In this document: positions 23,804-35,032 of the stretch, piece by piece
Layout: each line of letters opens with the position of its first letter
Position numbering within the stretch: position 1 is the stretch's first letter
Assembly (NCBI GenBank): GCA_021234155.1
Contig: JAJEKV010000021.1
Location: 13,143,760 to 13,207,759, forward strand
Length of the DNA: 64,000 bases
Reading direction: 5' to 3'
Origin: Isoetes taiwanensis
Lineage: Eukaryota; Streptophyta; Lycopodiopsida; Isoetales; Isoetaceae
The notes under the pieces: model-generated
Told to the model about the DNA's origin: nothing
The model's input: the letters and a program-made list of their open reading frames with translations, nothing else
Databases searched by the model: none
Program-made: the position numbers and the translations under genes

Positions 23804-24707
23804 AGTCCGAGCCTCCTTTTTGGTAACGTGTTTTGCCTTGTTTGTGTACTAGCCATTTTAAGTAGATTATCTCGTAAGAAGGGCTTAAAGAATGCAAATT
23901 AGAAGCGACCATATTGTTCATCTAGTTTTCCATTTTGAAACACGTAAAACAAGTCAACGGCCCAAACATTTAGATGGCGGTTTAACCAACAAAAATTCTA
24001 CTTATATGACTTTTAAAACTTGCACTAGAACTTGAAAGGACGATTCTTGCTTGGTCGTGCTCGAATTTTTTTGCAAAGAAAAAGGATTGGATTTTTCGAG
24101 AAGATTGAAGGTATTATTCGAAGTTTTTTTTGTTGTTGTTATGAACGGGGAATCGGTTCAAGATGGAGGGAATGGGGAGTATCGTCGCGGTGCAACCCGA
24201 CCCGGAAGCGATTCGACCGCTTCAAGTCTGTTTCAATAACAGATTTGCTTTCATGAAAAAAAACTGAGAGAGTGATTTCTCTTTGGAGCTTATAGCTTTC
24301 CAAATTCAAAGCTTTGTCATTAGCCTTCCTTGAAGACCCATGAACTTCGATATCCTTTCATTTGTTATGAATTCACACCTTCAAGACCCATGATAACTTC
24401 GGCTACAAGCTTTGCGGCTCAAGTTTGGTTTCCCTCATAAGAGCATTTGTATGGTGAGTTTCTTACAAGGAGTTTGAGCAACGGTTGGCTTGGTTTTCGT
24501 CATTGCCATTACTATTTGAGCTTTGATGTGTGCTCCATTGGTCTTGTATGCGACACGTCCTTCCCGAGTAGTCCTTCGGTTCATAACGTTTAAACATGCA
24601 GGCTATTTATTGTTCACAGATAAGATAATGTGACAAAAAAACTCATTTATATATATCTATCATTACATGTTTGTGTATTGCTGGATAATATTATTATAGG
24701 CACGCTA
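23804..24707. other. No gene recognised
   Basis: A plus frame at 24140-24229 (MNGESVQDGGNGEYRRG) could be a short first exon; nothing supports a continuation. Confidence 0.3.
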
Positions 24708-24829
24708 GAGGCAACATGCACCATAGGCATGCATACTTCTTTAATGGCCCTTTAGAGTAACCCCGGTTCGAGGCAACATGCTGTAGGCATGCATATTTCT
24801 TTAATGGGCCTTGGAGTAACCCAGGTTCA
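24708..24829. repeat. 62-bp tandem repeat, two copies
   Basis: Each copy begins GAGGCAACATGC, passes through TAGGCATGCATA and TTCTTTAATGG, and ends in GAGTAACCC. The palindrome GCATGC is present in both. Confidence 0.8.
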
Positions 24830-25078
24830 ATTCAAGGAGGCCTTCAGCCTTTACATAACCATTATATATCATAATAATTGTTATACTTCATATTATTATT
24901 TGTTTTTTTTTTTTATATTGCTACATAATTAGATATATGTTTTACATCCGACATATTATTATTTACAAAATATAACATCAACTCATCCAAGTGTGAAGTC
25001 ACGTTGTTTGTTCTTAGCCCCGAAGGGGCAAAAAATTTTTTTAACCTATAACATAAACCATTACATTAAATTAAATTA

Positions 25079-25445
25079 AACCATTACATTACCTTTAAAT
25101 TAAATCCCCCTTCAAACCCCCTTTGGTTTGGGTGCATATTCACACGGGGGGTGACTCCGGGCAACGAGAGCTGTTGGATAGGCATATTCACCCCTTATTC
25201 CTTAATCTACACCGTACACAAAGTTCCTCGTTTGTGGGGTATGGAAGTATGGAATTTGCTATACTGTATAACAAGATTTGCAAAATACTATAAGATTTGA
25301 GGTAATATACTATATGGTGTTGATTTTGTACGTGCAAAACATAATTATAGGGGCTCTCGCTGCCCTACGTCACCCCCCGTGTGAATATGCACCCAAACCA
25401 AAGGGGGTTTGAAGGGGGATTTAATTTAAAGGTAATGTAATGGTT
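25079..25445. mobile_element. MITE with long terminal inverted repeats
   Basis: The left arm from 25079 and the right arm ending at 25445 are exact reverse complements for 77 bp (AACCATTACATTACC to CACGGGGGGTGAC). They remain similar for about 20 bp more toward the centre (GGGCA, CGAGAG). The central AT-rich segment encodes nothing. The target duplication cannot be read securely because the outer arm is itself AT-rich and partly repeated just outside (another AACCATTACATTA near 25057). A palindromic TTAA within both arms would fit a piggyBac-type site if the true end is internal. Confidence 0.85.
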
Positions 25446-26130
25446 GAATGTGCTGACGATAGGATTGGGAGTTGCACTGATATTATTCATGGATTTGAAA
25501 AAGATCAATGGGCCACATTGTGGGAGGATGTTCTAAAGACAAAGCACATCTCATCACTACAAAAAAATCACATGGACTCCCTAATCAATTACTGGGAGAA
25601 AATAGTCTCATGCTTAGAAACAGGACAGCCATGTGGGGGGAAGAGTCACTATCTTGTCTTTTTATCGGAAAGTTGAATTGAAATTTTAACATGATTAAGT
25701 TGGGACCATAGTAAAATTGTGCGATAAGTATCGAAGCTAGACTTCGTTGAAATCATCAACAAATATAAAAAAGTGTAAGTATTTTCAATAAGATATTGGA
25801 TTATTTGTCTTTGCATTTTATGTCATAGTTTGACTGGCAAATAAAGCTTGTCATCCTTAAAAAAAAAAAATAAAAAAAATGGAGAAGTGGGCTTGAATGT
25901 TTAAATGGGTTTATTGTTTTAGAATATTAATCTTTTCTCCTTAGGCTTTGGCATTTGCATCCATGACCTAAATTTTTGGGATCACAATTTCTCTAGAATT
26001 GATGCTTTCTGGGCTAGATGACATGGAAACCAGTTAAGCCGTATATTGAAAGAGTGAGAGCTAGCTTCCAAGCCCGTGGAAATCACCTATATGTATATTG
26101 GATATGCCATCTGCAAAGGTGAGGCCAGAT
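25446..26130. other. No gene recognised
   Basis: A 78-residue plus frame begins inside the right arm of the MITE (25440-25676) and shows no known motif. Confidence 0.35.
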
Positions 26131-26983
26131 AATAGAATAGAATAGAATAGAATAGAATACATTAACGTCCCTCAGGCCGTGAGGCCCCCGGACTTATGTA
26201 GCATCCTGCGAGCTCCCATAGGGTGCTGCCAGCAAACAGACGCATAGGTTTTATGTAGCCATCTAGCGGGCTTCACTTGTTCTTTATATATTACCCACAT
26301 CGTGTTTATATCTGGCTTCTTGGCCATACACAAATGCATCGTTATAAACAGTTTTGAACTGTACTTTGTGGGCTTCTCTGATCCGCCTCATCCGTGCTTT
26401 TCAGATTATTAGCCCTCTCTCTTTGTGCACCCCCCGGTGTCTTATTATCATTGGGAGATCCCACCTGACCTTGTTAAATTTGGACCTTATGTCGTTGTAA
26501 ACTGGGCACTCCTTTACCATGTGCTTTACCACTTTTGTAACAACAAAGCCCTTTTTACGCTTTCGCAGCTACGACGGTCCTGAGGGGAGACGGGATGAAT
26601 GAAAAGTCCATTCTTCCCCATCGATTCCTTGCCAAGGGAGTGGTTTCAGGTGGATGGCCTCTGTCAGCTTGGTTGCCAGAGGAATGAACTTCGAGTTATG
26701 ATACGATGGGAGCATCATAGATGAAGCAGGGGACGTCACTATAGCCAACATCATCAACACTCTTATAGCAACACAATATTGCCAAGAGAAGAATCCAATA
26801 TGGAAGACATTGGCAGAGTGTGGCATCATCATCAAGAGGAAAATTCGACATCCATTTTTTTTTTTTCAATGGCATCACCTTCAGGTCCTTTTTAGGAATG
26901 GATATAGAAGACCTTAAGTCATCAGCTAAGTTATCAGGCACTGTGATGGGTGCCATGTAGAGTGTCTGGCTCTCAACTTCCAT
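26131..26983 (-). mobile_element. LINE 3'-terminal fragment with TATTC tail
   Basis: Read on the minus strand, the fragment contains VTKVVKHMVKECPVYNDIRS, comparable to ALQECPAYTHIRA in the C-terminal zinc-knuckle region of the larger LINE (near 34690). It ends GAGGGACGTTAAT followed by five or so TATTC repeats (26131-26160 on the plus strand). The upstream frame (26835-26569, TKLTEAIHLKPLPWQGIDG) is probably more of the same ORF2. The fragment is 5'-truncated and carries stops. Confidence 0.6.
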
Positions 26984-28109
26984 GTGATGTAGAATGCCAT
27001 GTGATGTAGCTCTTAATTTCTGGCTCGAGTGTCAGATTTCCATCAATATATAGCTCATAAGTTCTGGCACGAGCGTCAAACTTTAGTATGTTGAAAAGTT
27101 GGGGATGTAAGATTTCCATCAATATATAGCTCATAAAGTTTTGCTGAGTCTAACTTGGTCGAATTTGGGGTTTTCAGACTTTGGCCACATGGCAAACCCT
27201 GCTTTTGGAATATGTCCTTCAACCATGGGTGGCTCTAAAATGAGATTGGTGCCTCTACCTCTTCTTCTATGCATGATTTGAACTCTTCTTTGCTGCTTCT
27301 TAATTTACCAAATAATTTTCGACTTAATCCTCTTGCTTTTGACCTTGCTCCCTTGACTATGAGCATGGACATGTGACACTTCCCACTATTTTCTAAATAC
27401 GTCACCCTGCCTACTTCTCAAATGAAACCCATTGTACGTATTTCTAGCGCGACCTCTACTTCCTTTTTCGTCTGCTTGTGCTGTCCGCTGTTGGCTAGGG
27501 CATCTTCTATACGATTTAGTGGTTGGATCAAATATGATATGGCATCTAGTGGGAAATCTGCTTATGTCTCTGTGGCATTGAATATCATGTTGCAAAACAA
27601 TAAGAAAGAATTAGGCTCATACCTTAATGAGTTGCAAGTACAAAGTGATTGCGTAGATGCCTTCTGAGGGTGTTTTCTATGAGCCACACGAATGTTCAAA
27701 TGCTGTTATACAGGCTGGCCTACCAGTTCTTTAGATTGACCATAGTATTAATTTGCAGTGCTGTTAATGATCTTATGATGTGGAACTTTGCTGGATAAGT
27801 TAGCTGTATTGTAGATATTGGTTATATATATACAATTACTTAAGCACCTCAAGCTACCCCCCTGTTGTACATGAGATTCATCCCCTCCATTGAAAGTGTT
27901 GGATAGATAGCTCAAGTGGAGCCACGTCGTAAAACATTGAGCTGGCCCCTTATTTGGGGCTTTTGATCTAAGCCGTTGGATTTTGGGATTTGATCATAGC
28001 CTTTGGTGCTTAAGAGATTGATACGTATATTGCAAAAATGACATGGCATTCAGGCAAATTTAGTGCCTCGCATGACATGTCTTTGGTAGATTATAACTAA
28101 GTCAACCTC
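26984..28109. other. Unassigned stretch with a short duplication
   Basis: The phrase AGATTTCCATCAATATATAG plus CTCATAA occurs twice (about 27035 and 27109), and CCATGTGATGTAG twice near 26980-27010. No gene recognised. Confidence 0.35.
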
Positions 28110-28950
28110 TTCATATATACACATATCATTAAGCGCTCATTTCTAAACCTTGTCAGGTGACATTCCACTCGTCTTGCACAAATTCTCTACTATCCTCATG
28201 CAAGGCACAATCCGAATGTCATAGTCGACATCTTTGCTATCATCCCTAAAGTAATATTTGATACTAATCAATCTCTCCAACATTCATGACCATTACTTTG
28301 TTATTATGACATATAATAATAATAGGATCCCACACACCCTCAAGTATCATACATGTAATTTACAATGTGTAGTCTTGTTTTGGCTTCTAGTCATAATCCC
28401 TTCTTGTGTCATAATCTCGTAGATGATATTATCCACCAGAAATTCAACCTCTTGTTCCCTCAAACGTATCTTCACAGGTCGTTGATCTTATGTCATAGAA
28501 TGTTGTGGATTCCACACCAAAATTCTCGGAGTCTGCGACTAATTCTTATGGTCCGAACTAATAGTTCTATTATACACCCCTTCTCTTTCTTATGCTTCTG
28601 GATTAAATGGTCCTAGTAGAGCAGCTACTCGAGATCCAAACCATAGTAGCAAGTCCAGACCACCTTCTCTTTTGAAGGATGCTCATAGGGCACCTACCTT
28701 GTTCATACTCCATACTTTGGGCTATTCAAAGTGTCCAATCAAATTTCCTATATTTGAAATGCTCTTAACAACAATTTTCCATCTCTCCCTTGGCTGACAT
28801 GTGTCGTGTGGGTACATTGCTTGCCTCCCTAATGTATCATTGGTTTGAGGTCAACTTTTCATAGTAGCATGGCTTCACCTCCACTCTAGCATACTTTACT
28901 TGCCGATTTTAGACAACTGCACATATACTAGAAATTGTCCGTTTTTATTC
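28110..28950. repeat. Diverged copy of LARD internal sequence
   Basis: This stretch is similar, in the same orientation, to about 41460-42300 of the LARD-like element. Shared text includes ATTTGATACTA, TTGTTATTATATGAT-like, CCTTGTTCATACTCCA and GTGTGGGTACATT. A continuation of the match (CTCTTGACCTT, TGTGGAAACTACG) reappears at 29915-29955, so about 950 bp, including a LINE end and microsatellites, separates the two parts. It is a remnant of a second element of the same family. Confidence 0.6.
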
Positions 28951-29055
28951 TGTCTTATAAGACACCCACTTCAGCAATGTAAAGTGGTGGGGGCAGGACC
29001 CATCTGGGTGTGTTGTAAAGTGTCACATGTCCGATAGGACGCTGCTTTGTGGCGT

Positions 29056-29299
29056 GACGTTAAAATCTCTTCTTCTTCTCCTCCTCCTCCTCCTCCTCCT
29101 CCTCCTCCTCCTCCTCCTCCTCCTCCTCCTCCTCCTCCTCCTCCTCCTCCTCCTCCTCCTCCTCCTCCTCCTCCTCCTCCTCCTCCTCCTCCTCCTCCTC
29201 CTCCTCCTCCCTCCTCCTCCTCCTCCTCCTCCTCCTCCTCCTCCTCCTCCTCCTCCTCCTCCTCCTCCTCCTCCTCCTCCTCTTCTTCTTCTTCTTCTT
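29056..29299 (+). repeat. LINE-type 3' end followed by (TTC)n/(TCC)n
   Basis: GACGTTAAAAT (29056-29066) directly precedes about 230 bp of CTT/CTC trinucleotide repeats. The same GACGTTAAAAT precedes the TTCC tail of the full LINE (34996-35006). The long open frames across this tract in several phases are products of the repeat, not genes. Confidence 0.75.
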
Positions 29300-29760
29300 A
29301 AAATATATGCTATTGCAAGGCTTAAACACACCGTTACACATATTTTTTGTAAAGTGCAAACCATGCTTTTCCCATGTATAGATAGTGCAAAGTACAACAT
29401 TAACTTTTCCACCATTAAAAAGTCTTAGCTAAGGTAGAAAACTCTTAAACATGTACCTTCACACCCTTATAGTGTAGAGTGCATCAATGTTTTTATCACA
29501 CTTAGTGTAACATACAACATAATCTTTTCCACAGTCTATGTTACTTGTCTATTCAACTTCTCTAGATTCCCATTAAAGCAAAATAATAGGTGAAACCGTG
29601 AAATGGTTATCAACACCATCAAGCACCAATATTGAGCCAACTATTTCTAGCTAGTCATCAATGCCATATTTTTGCAACTATACCAACAATATGAAGTTCT
29701 AAATTTCTTAGAAAATAAAGAGCTTTGGGCATATTAAAGAATCAAAAAGAGAATATTCTC

Positions 29761-29898
29761 TTCTTCTTCTTCTTCTTCTTCTTCTTCTTCTTCTTCTTCT
29801 TCTTCTTCTTCTTCTTCTTCTTCTTCTTCTTCTTCTTCTTCTTCTTCTTCTTCTTCTTCTTCTTCTTCTTCTTCTTCTTCTTCTTCTTCTTCTTCTTC
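29761..29898. repeat. (TTC)46 microsatellite
   Basis: 138 bp of uninterrupted TTC. On the minus strand it is (GAA)n. Confidence 0.95.
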
Positions 29899-29956
29899 GC
29901 TCATTTTGACCTCAATTCTCTTGACCTTGTGTGGAAACTACGCTCCACACTATTGT

Positions 29957-30701
29957 TATTACGCTAGAATGGACATGAATGCAAACTCATTCCTATTTAC
30001 AGGAGATCAGTCTTCCGACATCATGGTTTTTTGTCTTCTATTCGGCTCTCTTTTTGCTCCAATAGTATTCATATCCATCCCTCTGCATGTATACCCCATT
30101 AAATATGTTTACAGAGAAACTTTTAAACTTTTATATGTATTGCACGTTTCTGATCATATCCAGAGATCCAGAGCTCCGTTTCAGCTGAAATTTGTTCCGT
30201 TGGAAAGCCCTCTCAGAGACCTTTCAGTAGGTATGTGATTTGCATGTGGTTGAGTCATATTTCCAAAGCAAAATTGTAGATTTCTGGGCTGCCAATAAAA
30301 CGCTCTGAAAACCCTGAAGCACTCGTGGTGCTGGCCACACGTTTCTAATCATATCTGGAGCTTGGGGAGCTTTGGGTTCAGAATCAGGGACTTCACAATA
30401 GACTTGGTCTCAGGTTCAGACTTGCAGTAGTGAGACTCTAAATGACCCAGGACGTGACTCTCAGGCCTGCATGCACTAAAGAAGCGAGCACGGAACGGAG
30501 AGGGCTCCTCTCCCTCAGAGCATGTCACGCAGTCCGAGAATATACGAGCCTTGGAGGCAAAGTTGACAGCAATACAGGATAGGTTGACAAGTATGGAGGC
30601 ACAAAGAGACACCCGCCCAACAAAGAGCCATCCTCAAGAAACAGGTTGGTGAAGGAGAGAGAACGGATCTCCACATTAGAAGAGCGGTGTGCGGCCATTG
30701 A
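29957..30701. other. Probable LINE 5' region
   Basis: No known coding motif. GC content rises from about 30300 onward, in line with the LINE that follows. Two phrases resembling CACGTTTCTGATCATATCC (30146 and 30338) form a spaced direct repeat. Confidence 0.35.
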
Positions 30702-30778
30702 ATGACCGTTTTTGGGCTGGCCGACTTCGGCCGCAATCCAAGCACGGGGTATTGTCGCCGGTTAAGAAGTGAATTCAT

Positions 30779-31560
30779 GACAACATCTCAAACACTGAAT
30801 GAGGTTACCCAGCGGATTGATAGGATCCATCAGCAGGTGACAGATGAGATATCACAACTGCAGAGAGAGCTCAGGCAAGCAGTGGAACAGATTACACAGT
30901 TGGCTACTGCAAGCGCCCGTCTTGCGGACCATGAAGCTAGAATGCATCAGATGCAAGCAAGGTTGGACACTCTAGAAAAGAGACAACCGAAGGGACAGAA
31001 GCAAAGACCCGTGCTCTCGGCCCTAGAGAAGAGGATGGCCGAGTTTCACCGAGAGATGTATGATCTCCGCTCGGAGATGAAACGAACGATCTTGCCGAGG
31101 CAAAGATCAACAGTCGCGCCTAATGGGGAGGCGAGGTGACCCAGGAATCAGGCAGGTCCTTCGCGAGGAGCAGGATCGCCAATCCCGTCGGCTGAACCTC
31201 ATTGTCCGGGGCTTGCCTGAAGATCATGGGGAAGATCTGCCGGCTAAGCTTAATGCCCTGGTGCTGGACAGACTACAACTGCAGTATTTGGGGGTGAGAA
31301 ACCCGACCAGAGTCGGGGGGCCAAACATGAGACCTCGACCGGGTCAAATTCACGATGTTGGACCAGGCATCCAAGACTCTATTGCTCGCAACGCTAGCCG
31401 GTTGAAGGGGACATCAATATACTTGGACACGATATTACTCAAAGGCAACAAAAGGAGAGACGAGGAGTTCACAAAAATCGGGCAAGTCGACAAAGTGTGG
31501 GGGGGATGTGCTTGGTGAATGGCAAGATGAAGGTGTTTGTACCTCCGCGCCAACAAGAGC
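30779..31560 (+). pseudogene. LINE ORF1 (L1 ORF1p-like), frameshifted
   Basis: The first part (ATG at 30777-30779 region to 31139) is a heptad-like coiled coil (EVTQRIDRIHQQVTDEIS, then QLQRELRQAVEQITQLA). After a frame change near 31130 the text SRRLNLIVRGLPEDHGEDL, then LKGTSIYLDTILLKGNKRR and NGKMKVFVPP matches the RRM-like and C-terminal domains of L1 ORF1 nucleic-acid chaperones that coat LINE RNA. The split frame means no intact protein. Confidence 0.65.
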
Positions 31561-31724
31561 GAGAGGCAACGGCGATGGGGCCGGGGACATCTAGACCTTT
31601 CACCTCCGGAGCGGCAAAACCGGATGCAACAACCGGGACCCGGTGCTTTCGGGCACCACTGAACGGCCCCGCAACCTCCCGGGAGCCGGTGCGGGACAAC
31701 CGCCACAGCAAAGATAGGGACCGG

Positions 31725-32526
31725 TGTCTCGACTTGTATCATGGAACTGTAGGGGATTCCCCTGGAAGAAGGGCAGTGGCCTTGTTGGAATCGCTACAGG
31801 TATGGACATCATCTTCTTGTAAGAGACATGGGAATATCGTGGGCATCACCGCCGGACATCCCGGGATACCCGGTGCTTTCGCCGCTAATGCGCCATGGCA
31901 AGCGAGGATATGGAGGGGTGGCATGCTACTTCAAAGATGCTATAGCAGCCACGGTCTCGCTCCACAAGGCTGATAGACTTAACCACTACCTGTGGGTGAG
32001 AATACTAGAGCCTCAGCATCGTCCATTATTTATTGCATGCTGTTATATACCCCATGCAGCCTCTAAGTTCTTCCAGTCCGGGGAGGCGCATTACCGGATG
32101 TACAAATGCCTTTACGAGATCTCGTATGATGACATAGAACAATATCGACAGCAAGGGCATGTGCTTTTGTTAGGAGATTTCAATGCCGCCCGCGACAAAT
32201 TGCGGCCGCGGTTACCTTCCAGGGAGGCCGATTCTGACCCACTCTGGCTTGAAACAGCTGCACCCCAACATGCCAGACAGTCTCAAGATACAGTCACCAA
32301 CGCCTTTGGAAGGGAGTTGGTTCAACTCTGTCAGGTCTTTGACATGGTAGTGTGCAACGGTATGATCAGATGGCCGCAATCATGGGGTTTTACTTGCAAG
32401 AGCGATAGACATGATGGTGGAGCTAGCGTGGTAGACTATCTCCTTGCTCCAGTGGTAGGACTTGACATGATCAGCAGGGGATTGATGCCCTTTGCACGTT
32501 ACATGATAGGTGGGAATGGCTTGTAA
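31725..32526 (+). pseudogene. LINE ORF2 endonuclease domain, broken
   Basis: The frame near 31731 reads LVSWNCRGFPWKKG, the start of an exonuclease-endonuclease-phosphatase fold. The catalytic QET-type Glu site is present as ETW but a stop precedes it (about 31820). The later part, 31828-32526, carries GYGGVACYF and LLLGDFNAARDK, whose Asp and Asn belong to the active site. This domain nicks target DNA to prime reverse transcription. Confidence 0.7.
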
Positions 32527-33199
32527 ATGCCTTACTCACAGCAGCTAGTGCATGCTTTGCAGCGAGGGATCGCCTTCGTGAATGGACACCGCCAGTTCCC
32601 TCGTAATCCCCCGGTTTGACGCCGAAAGTGCAAGGCTCTAAAGACCCAACTACGTCTCGTCTCAGATCCACAATTGCGGCAGCAGGCCATTCAGGACTAT
32701 AGAGCATTCTTGAAATTCAAAAAGCATGCGTACATTGCAGACCATCAGCAGCGCATGTTTGATTTGTTGATGACTGAGCCGAAAGCCTTCTGGCGTAGGG
32801 TGTTGTACAAGAGGCATCAACCACCCGGCAATATTACCGTAGACCAGTGGATGCATCGCTGAGGAGGGCTGATGATCCCCCCAGAGCAGCGGGGCCGGGT
32901 TCCATCGATCGTAGGAGAAATGCCGCGACACCACGGAGGAAGACATCCAACAGGGCCTTAGACACCGGCTAATGGCAAAGCGAAGGACTTGCGGGGACTT
33001 CAAGCCGAAGTTATTGAAATGGGGTGGGCCAGCTTTGCTAGGGCCTCGGCGGCGATTATTAACCAGGCCATAAGGGAGGGCCTCGGGAGAGTGGATGGTT
33101 AGCAAGGTCACCCCAATTCATAAGGCAAATGTGGATGATTGATTAACTACCGCATGATCATGGTGAGCCCATTACCGCAAAGCTTTTAGCGGTGTGGTG

Positions 33200-33713
33200 G
33201 AGAAGAAGTTAACTTCGATTGGAGGAAGTTGAGGCGTCTTGATTGGCCAGCGGGGTTTAAGCCGCCCACCCACAATCGACCATATATTCCTCTCGTAATC
33301 CTTATGGAAGCTACCGCAATGCGCCGGCGTGACTCGTACTCTGTTTTCGTAGATTTCAAGGCGGCATATGATACGGTCCCTCGGGACCTTGTTAGGGCAA
33401 GATTTTCAGCGCCGCATGCCCCCGGGACTTACAAAATGTCATCTATAGACTCTATGATGGGATATATGCCGCATTACGCATCGTGATCGCCGAAGTTGCT
33501 AGCACCATAGGGGTTAAACAGGGATGTCCGTTATCTCCAACGCTCTTTGGTCTCTACATTGACAAGTTGGAGACTTGGATGCAAGAACATGGGGCGGTGG
33601 CCCACGCCTACCGAAGGAGGCATACAAAGATAAGGCAATTGCTCTATGCGGATGATGTAGACTTGCTATCCCATCTGCCCGTGAGTATGCAGCAAGCATT
33701 TGGACGCTCTTAG
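33200..33713 (+). pseudogene. LINE reverse transcriptase fragments
   Basis: Palm motif A is seen as VFVDFKAAYDTVPRDL (about 33344-33390), the template-grip motif as GVKQGCPLSPTLFGLYIDKL (about 33510-33570) and the catalytic motif C as LLYADDVDLLS (about 33640-33675). All three key Asp residues are present, but the motifs lie in two frames, and the region between ORF2 endonuclease and RT (32530-33200) holds several stops. Confidence 0.85.
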
Positions 33714-34253
33714 TGGGTTACCGCGGACACAACAGAAATGGCCGGTGAACCCGCAGAAAACTAAGCTCCCGGCAGTCCTCTCCTCGCAAAGATGATGTCC
33801 CATCTCTATTACCGGGACAGTGGTGGATGTTGTAAGGACCTTCAAGTATCGGGAATCGACTTTTGCGCTAGCATGTTATGGGATGACTGTGTGGAAAGAC
33901 GGGTCGGTAGCGGGATGGAAAGCCCTCAGATGCTATGCGATTAATAGCCACTTCTGAGAATAGACCTATGTGATCGGGCACGTAGAGCACACCGCTCGTG
34001 AGCACTCGTTGAACCAAGATTGTTGTATGGGGTAGAGGTCCGGGGTCCAAAGAATTAGCAAGAACACCGGGATAAGCTAGAGAGGGTGCAAAAGGCCTTC
34101 TTAACATACGCCTAGGTATCAAGGACACGGTGCCTTATCGATTTTGCTATATGAGACCGGGTTTCGCCCTCGCAACATTCCGCTATATGCGAACATCTTG
34201 CATATTTCCACAAGGTCACCAAAGATGGATGCACAACGTCTTCCCCGAGGGCT

Positions 34254-34844
34254 TTGTTATTGGCACAAGAGCCACAACGATCAAGAGGGTATGGCAGAGT
34301 TAACCGCCGTGGGTGGTTCGCAACGTGGTCTATAGACTACCAGCAGATTGTGGCTATGCCTGATGCCCAGGGACAGGCTGCACACCTGAATGAGCGCTTT
34401 GCCACCACTCTGTGGGATGCAACCACTCGTGCAAAGCCTAAAACAGAGCACTACCACACGCAAGTTAATCCAACACTCGAACATGGCCCACACCAGTACT
34501 TGAAAGCGCATATATCTATGAAGAAACGGAGAGCTATTGCCTCCGTGAGGACGGGGTCCCATCATCTCAGAATTGAAACAGGTCGTTGGACTACAGATGG
34601 AGGGCAGAGAATCCCCCGGCATGAGAGAATATGCCAGTGTTGCCACATGCGGACAGTAGAGGATGAGCACCATGCTCTGCAAGAGTGTCCGGCATATACG
34701 CATATCCGAGCAACACATGCTGATCTTAGATGCTTTGAGGCACCGCTGCATCAATTGCTGGCATCGCCAATGGTTGCACGTCTCGCATCCTACATTTTGC
34801 AAGTCTCTACCGTTAGAGAATCCCTTACAGGACAAGGGATCTGA
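34254..34844 (+). pseudogene. LINE ORF2 C-terminal zinc-knuckle region
   Basis: A 196-residue open frame ends the element's coding part. RTGSHHLRIETGRW is followed by RICQCCHMRTVEDEHHALQE and CPAYTHIR, a C-x2-C-x(7-8)-H-x(4)-C knuckle typical of the ORF2 C terminus. This is the longest intact stretch of the LINE. Confidence 0.75.
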
Positions 34845-35032
34845 GAGCCTACTACCAGAGTTTTTCCTCCCATGTGGAGGTTTTTTCATCCCAGTAGTAG
34901 GGACACATTGTATAGTAGCATTTGTCTTTTTGGTGTGGTTTTATCTGCTTTGTGTACTGCATGTACCGTCTCATAGGTCAAGTTTGGCCTCCGCGGACGT
35001 TAAAATATACTTCCTTCCTTCCTTCCTTCCTC

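Larger units (their letters stand above)
30300..35032 (+). mobile_element. L1-like LINE, nearly full length, inactive
   Basis: In order: ORF1 with coiled coil and RRM-like part (30779-31560), apurinic-type endonuclease (about 31725-32526), reverse transcriptase (about 33200-33713), C-terminal zinc knuckle (34254-34844), a 3' UTR and the 3' end GACGTTAAAAT followed by TTCC repeats to about 35030. The body is clearly more GC-rich than its flanks. Frameshifts and stops interrupt every ORF. The 5' limit is a guess from base composition; no target duplication was found. Confidence 0.8.

Noticed and set aside
29023-29428. Long poly-Leu, poly-Pro, poly-Ser, poly-Arg and poly-Glu frames
   Set aside because: They are translations of CTT/CTC microsatellite repeats in all phases, not proteins.
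29725-29967. Poly-Phe frame
   Set aside because: Produced entirely by the (TTC)46 tract.
30349-30778. Minus-strand frames opposite the LINE
   Set aside because: Shadows of the GC-rich LINE 5' region and ORF1.
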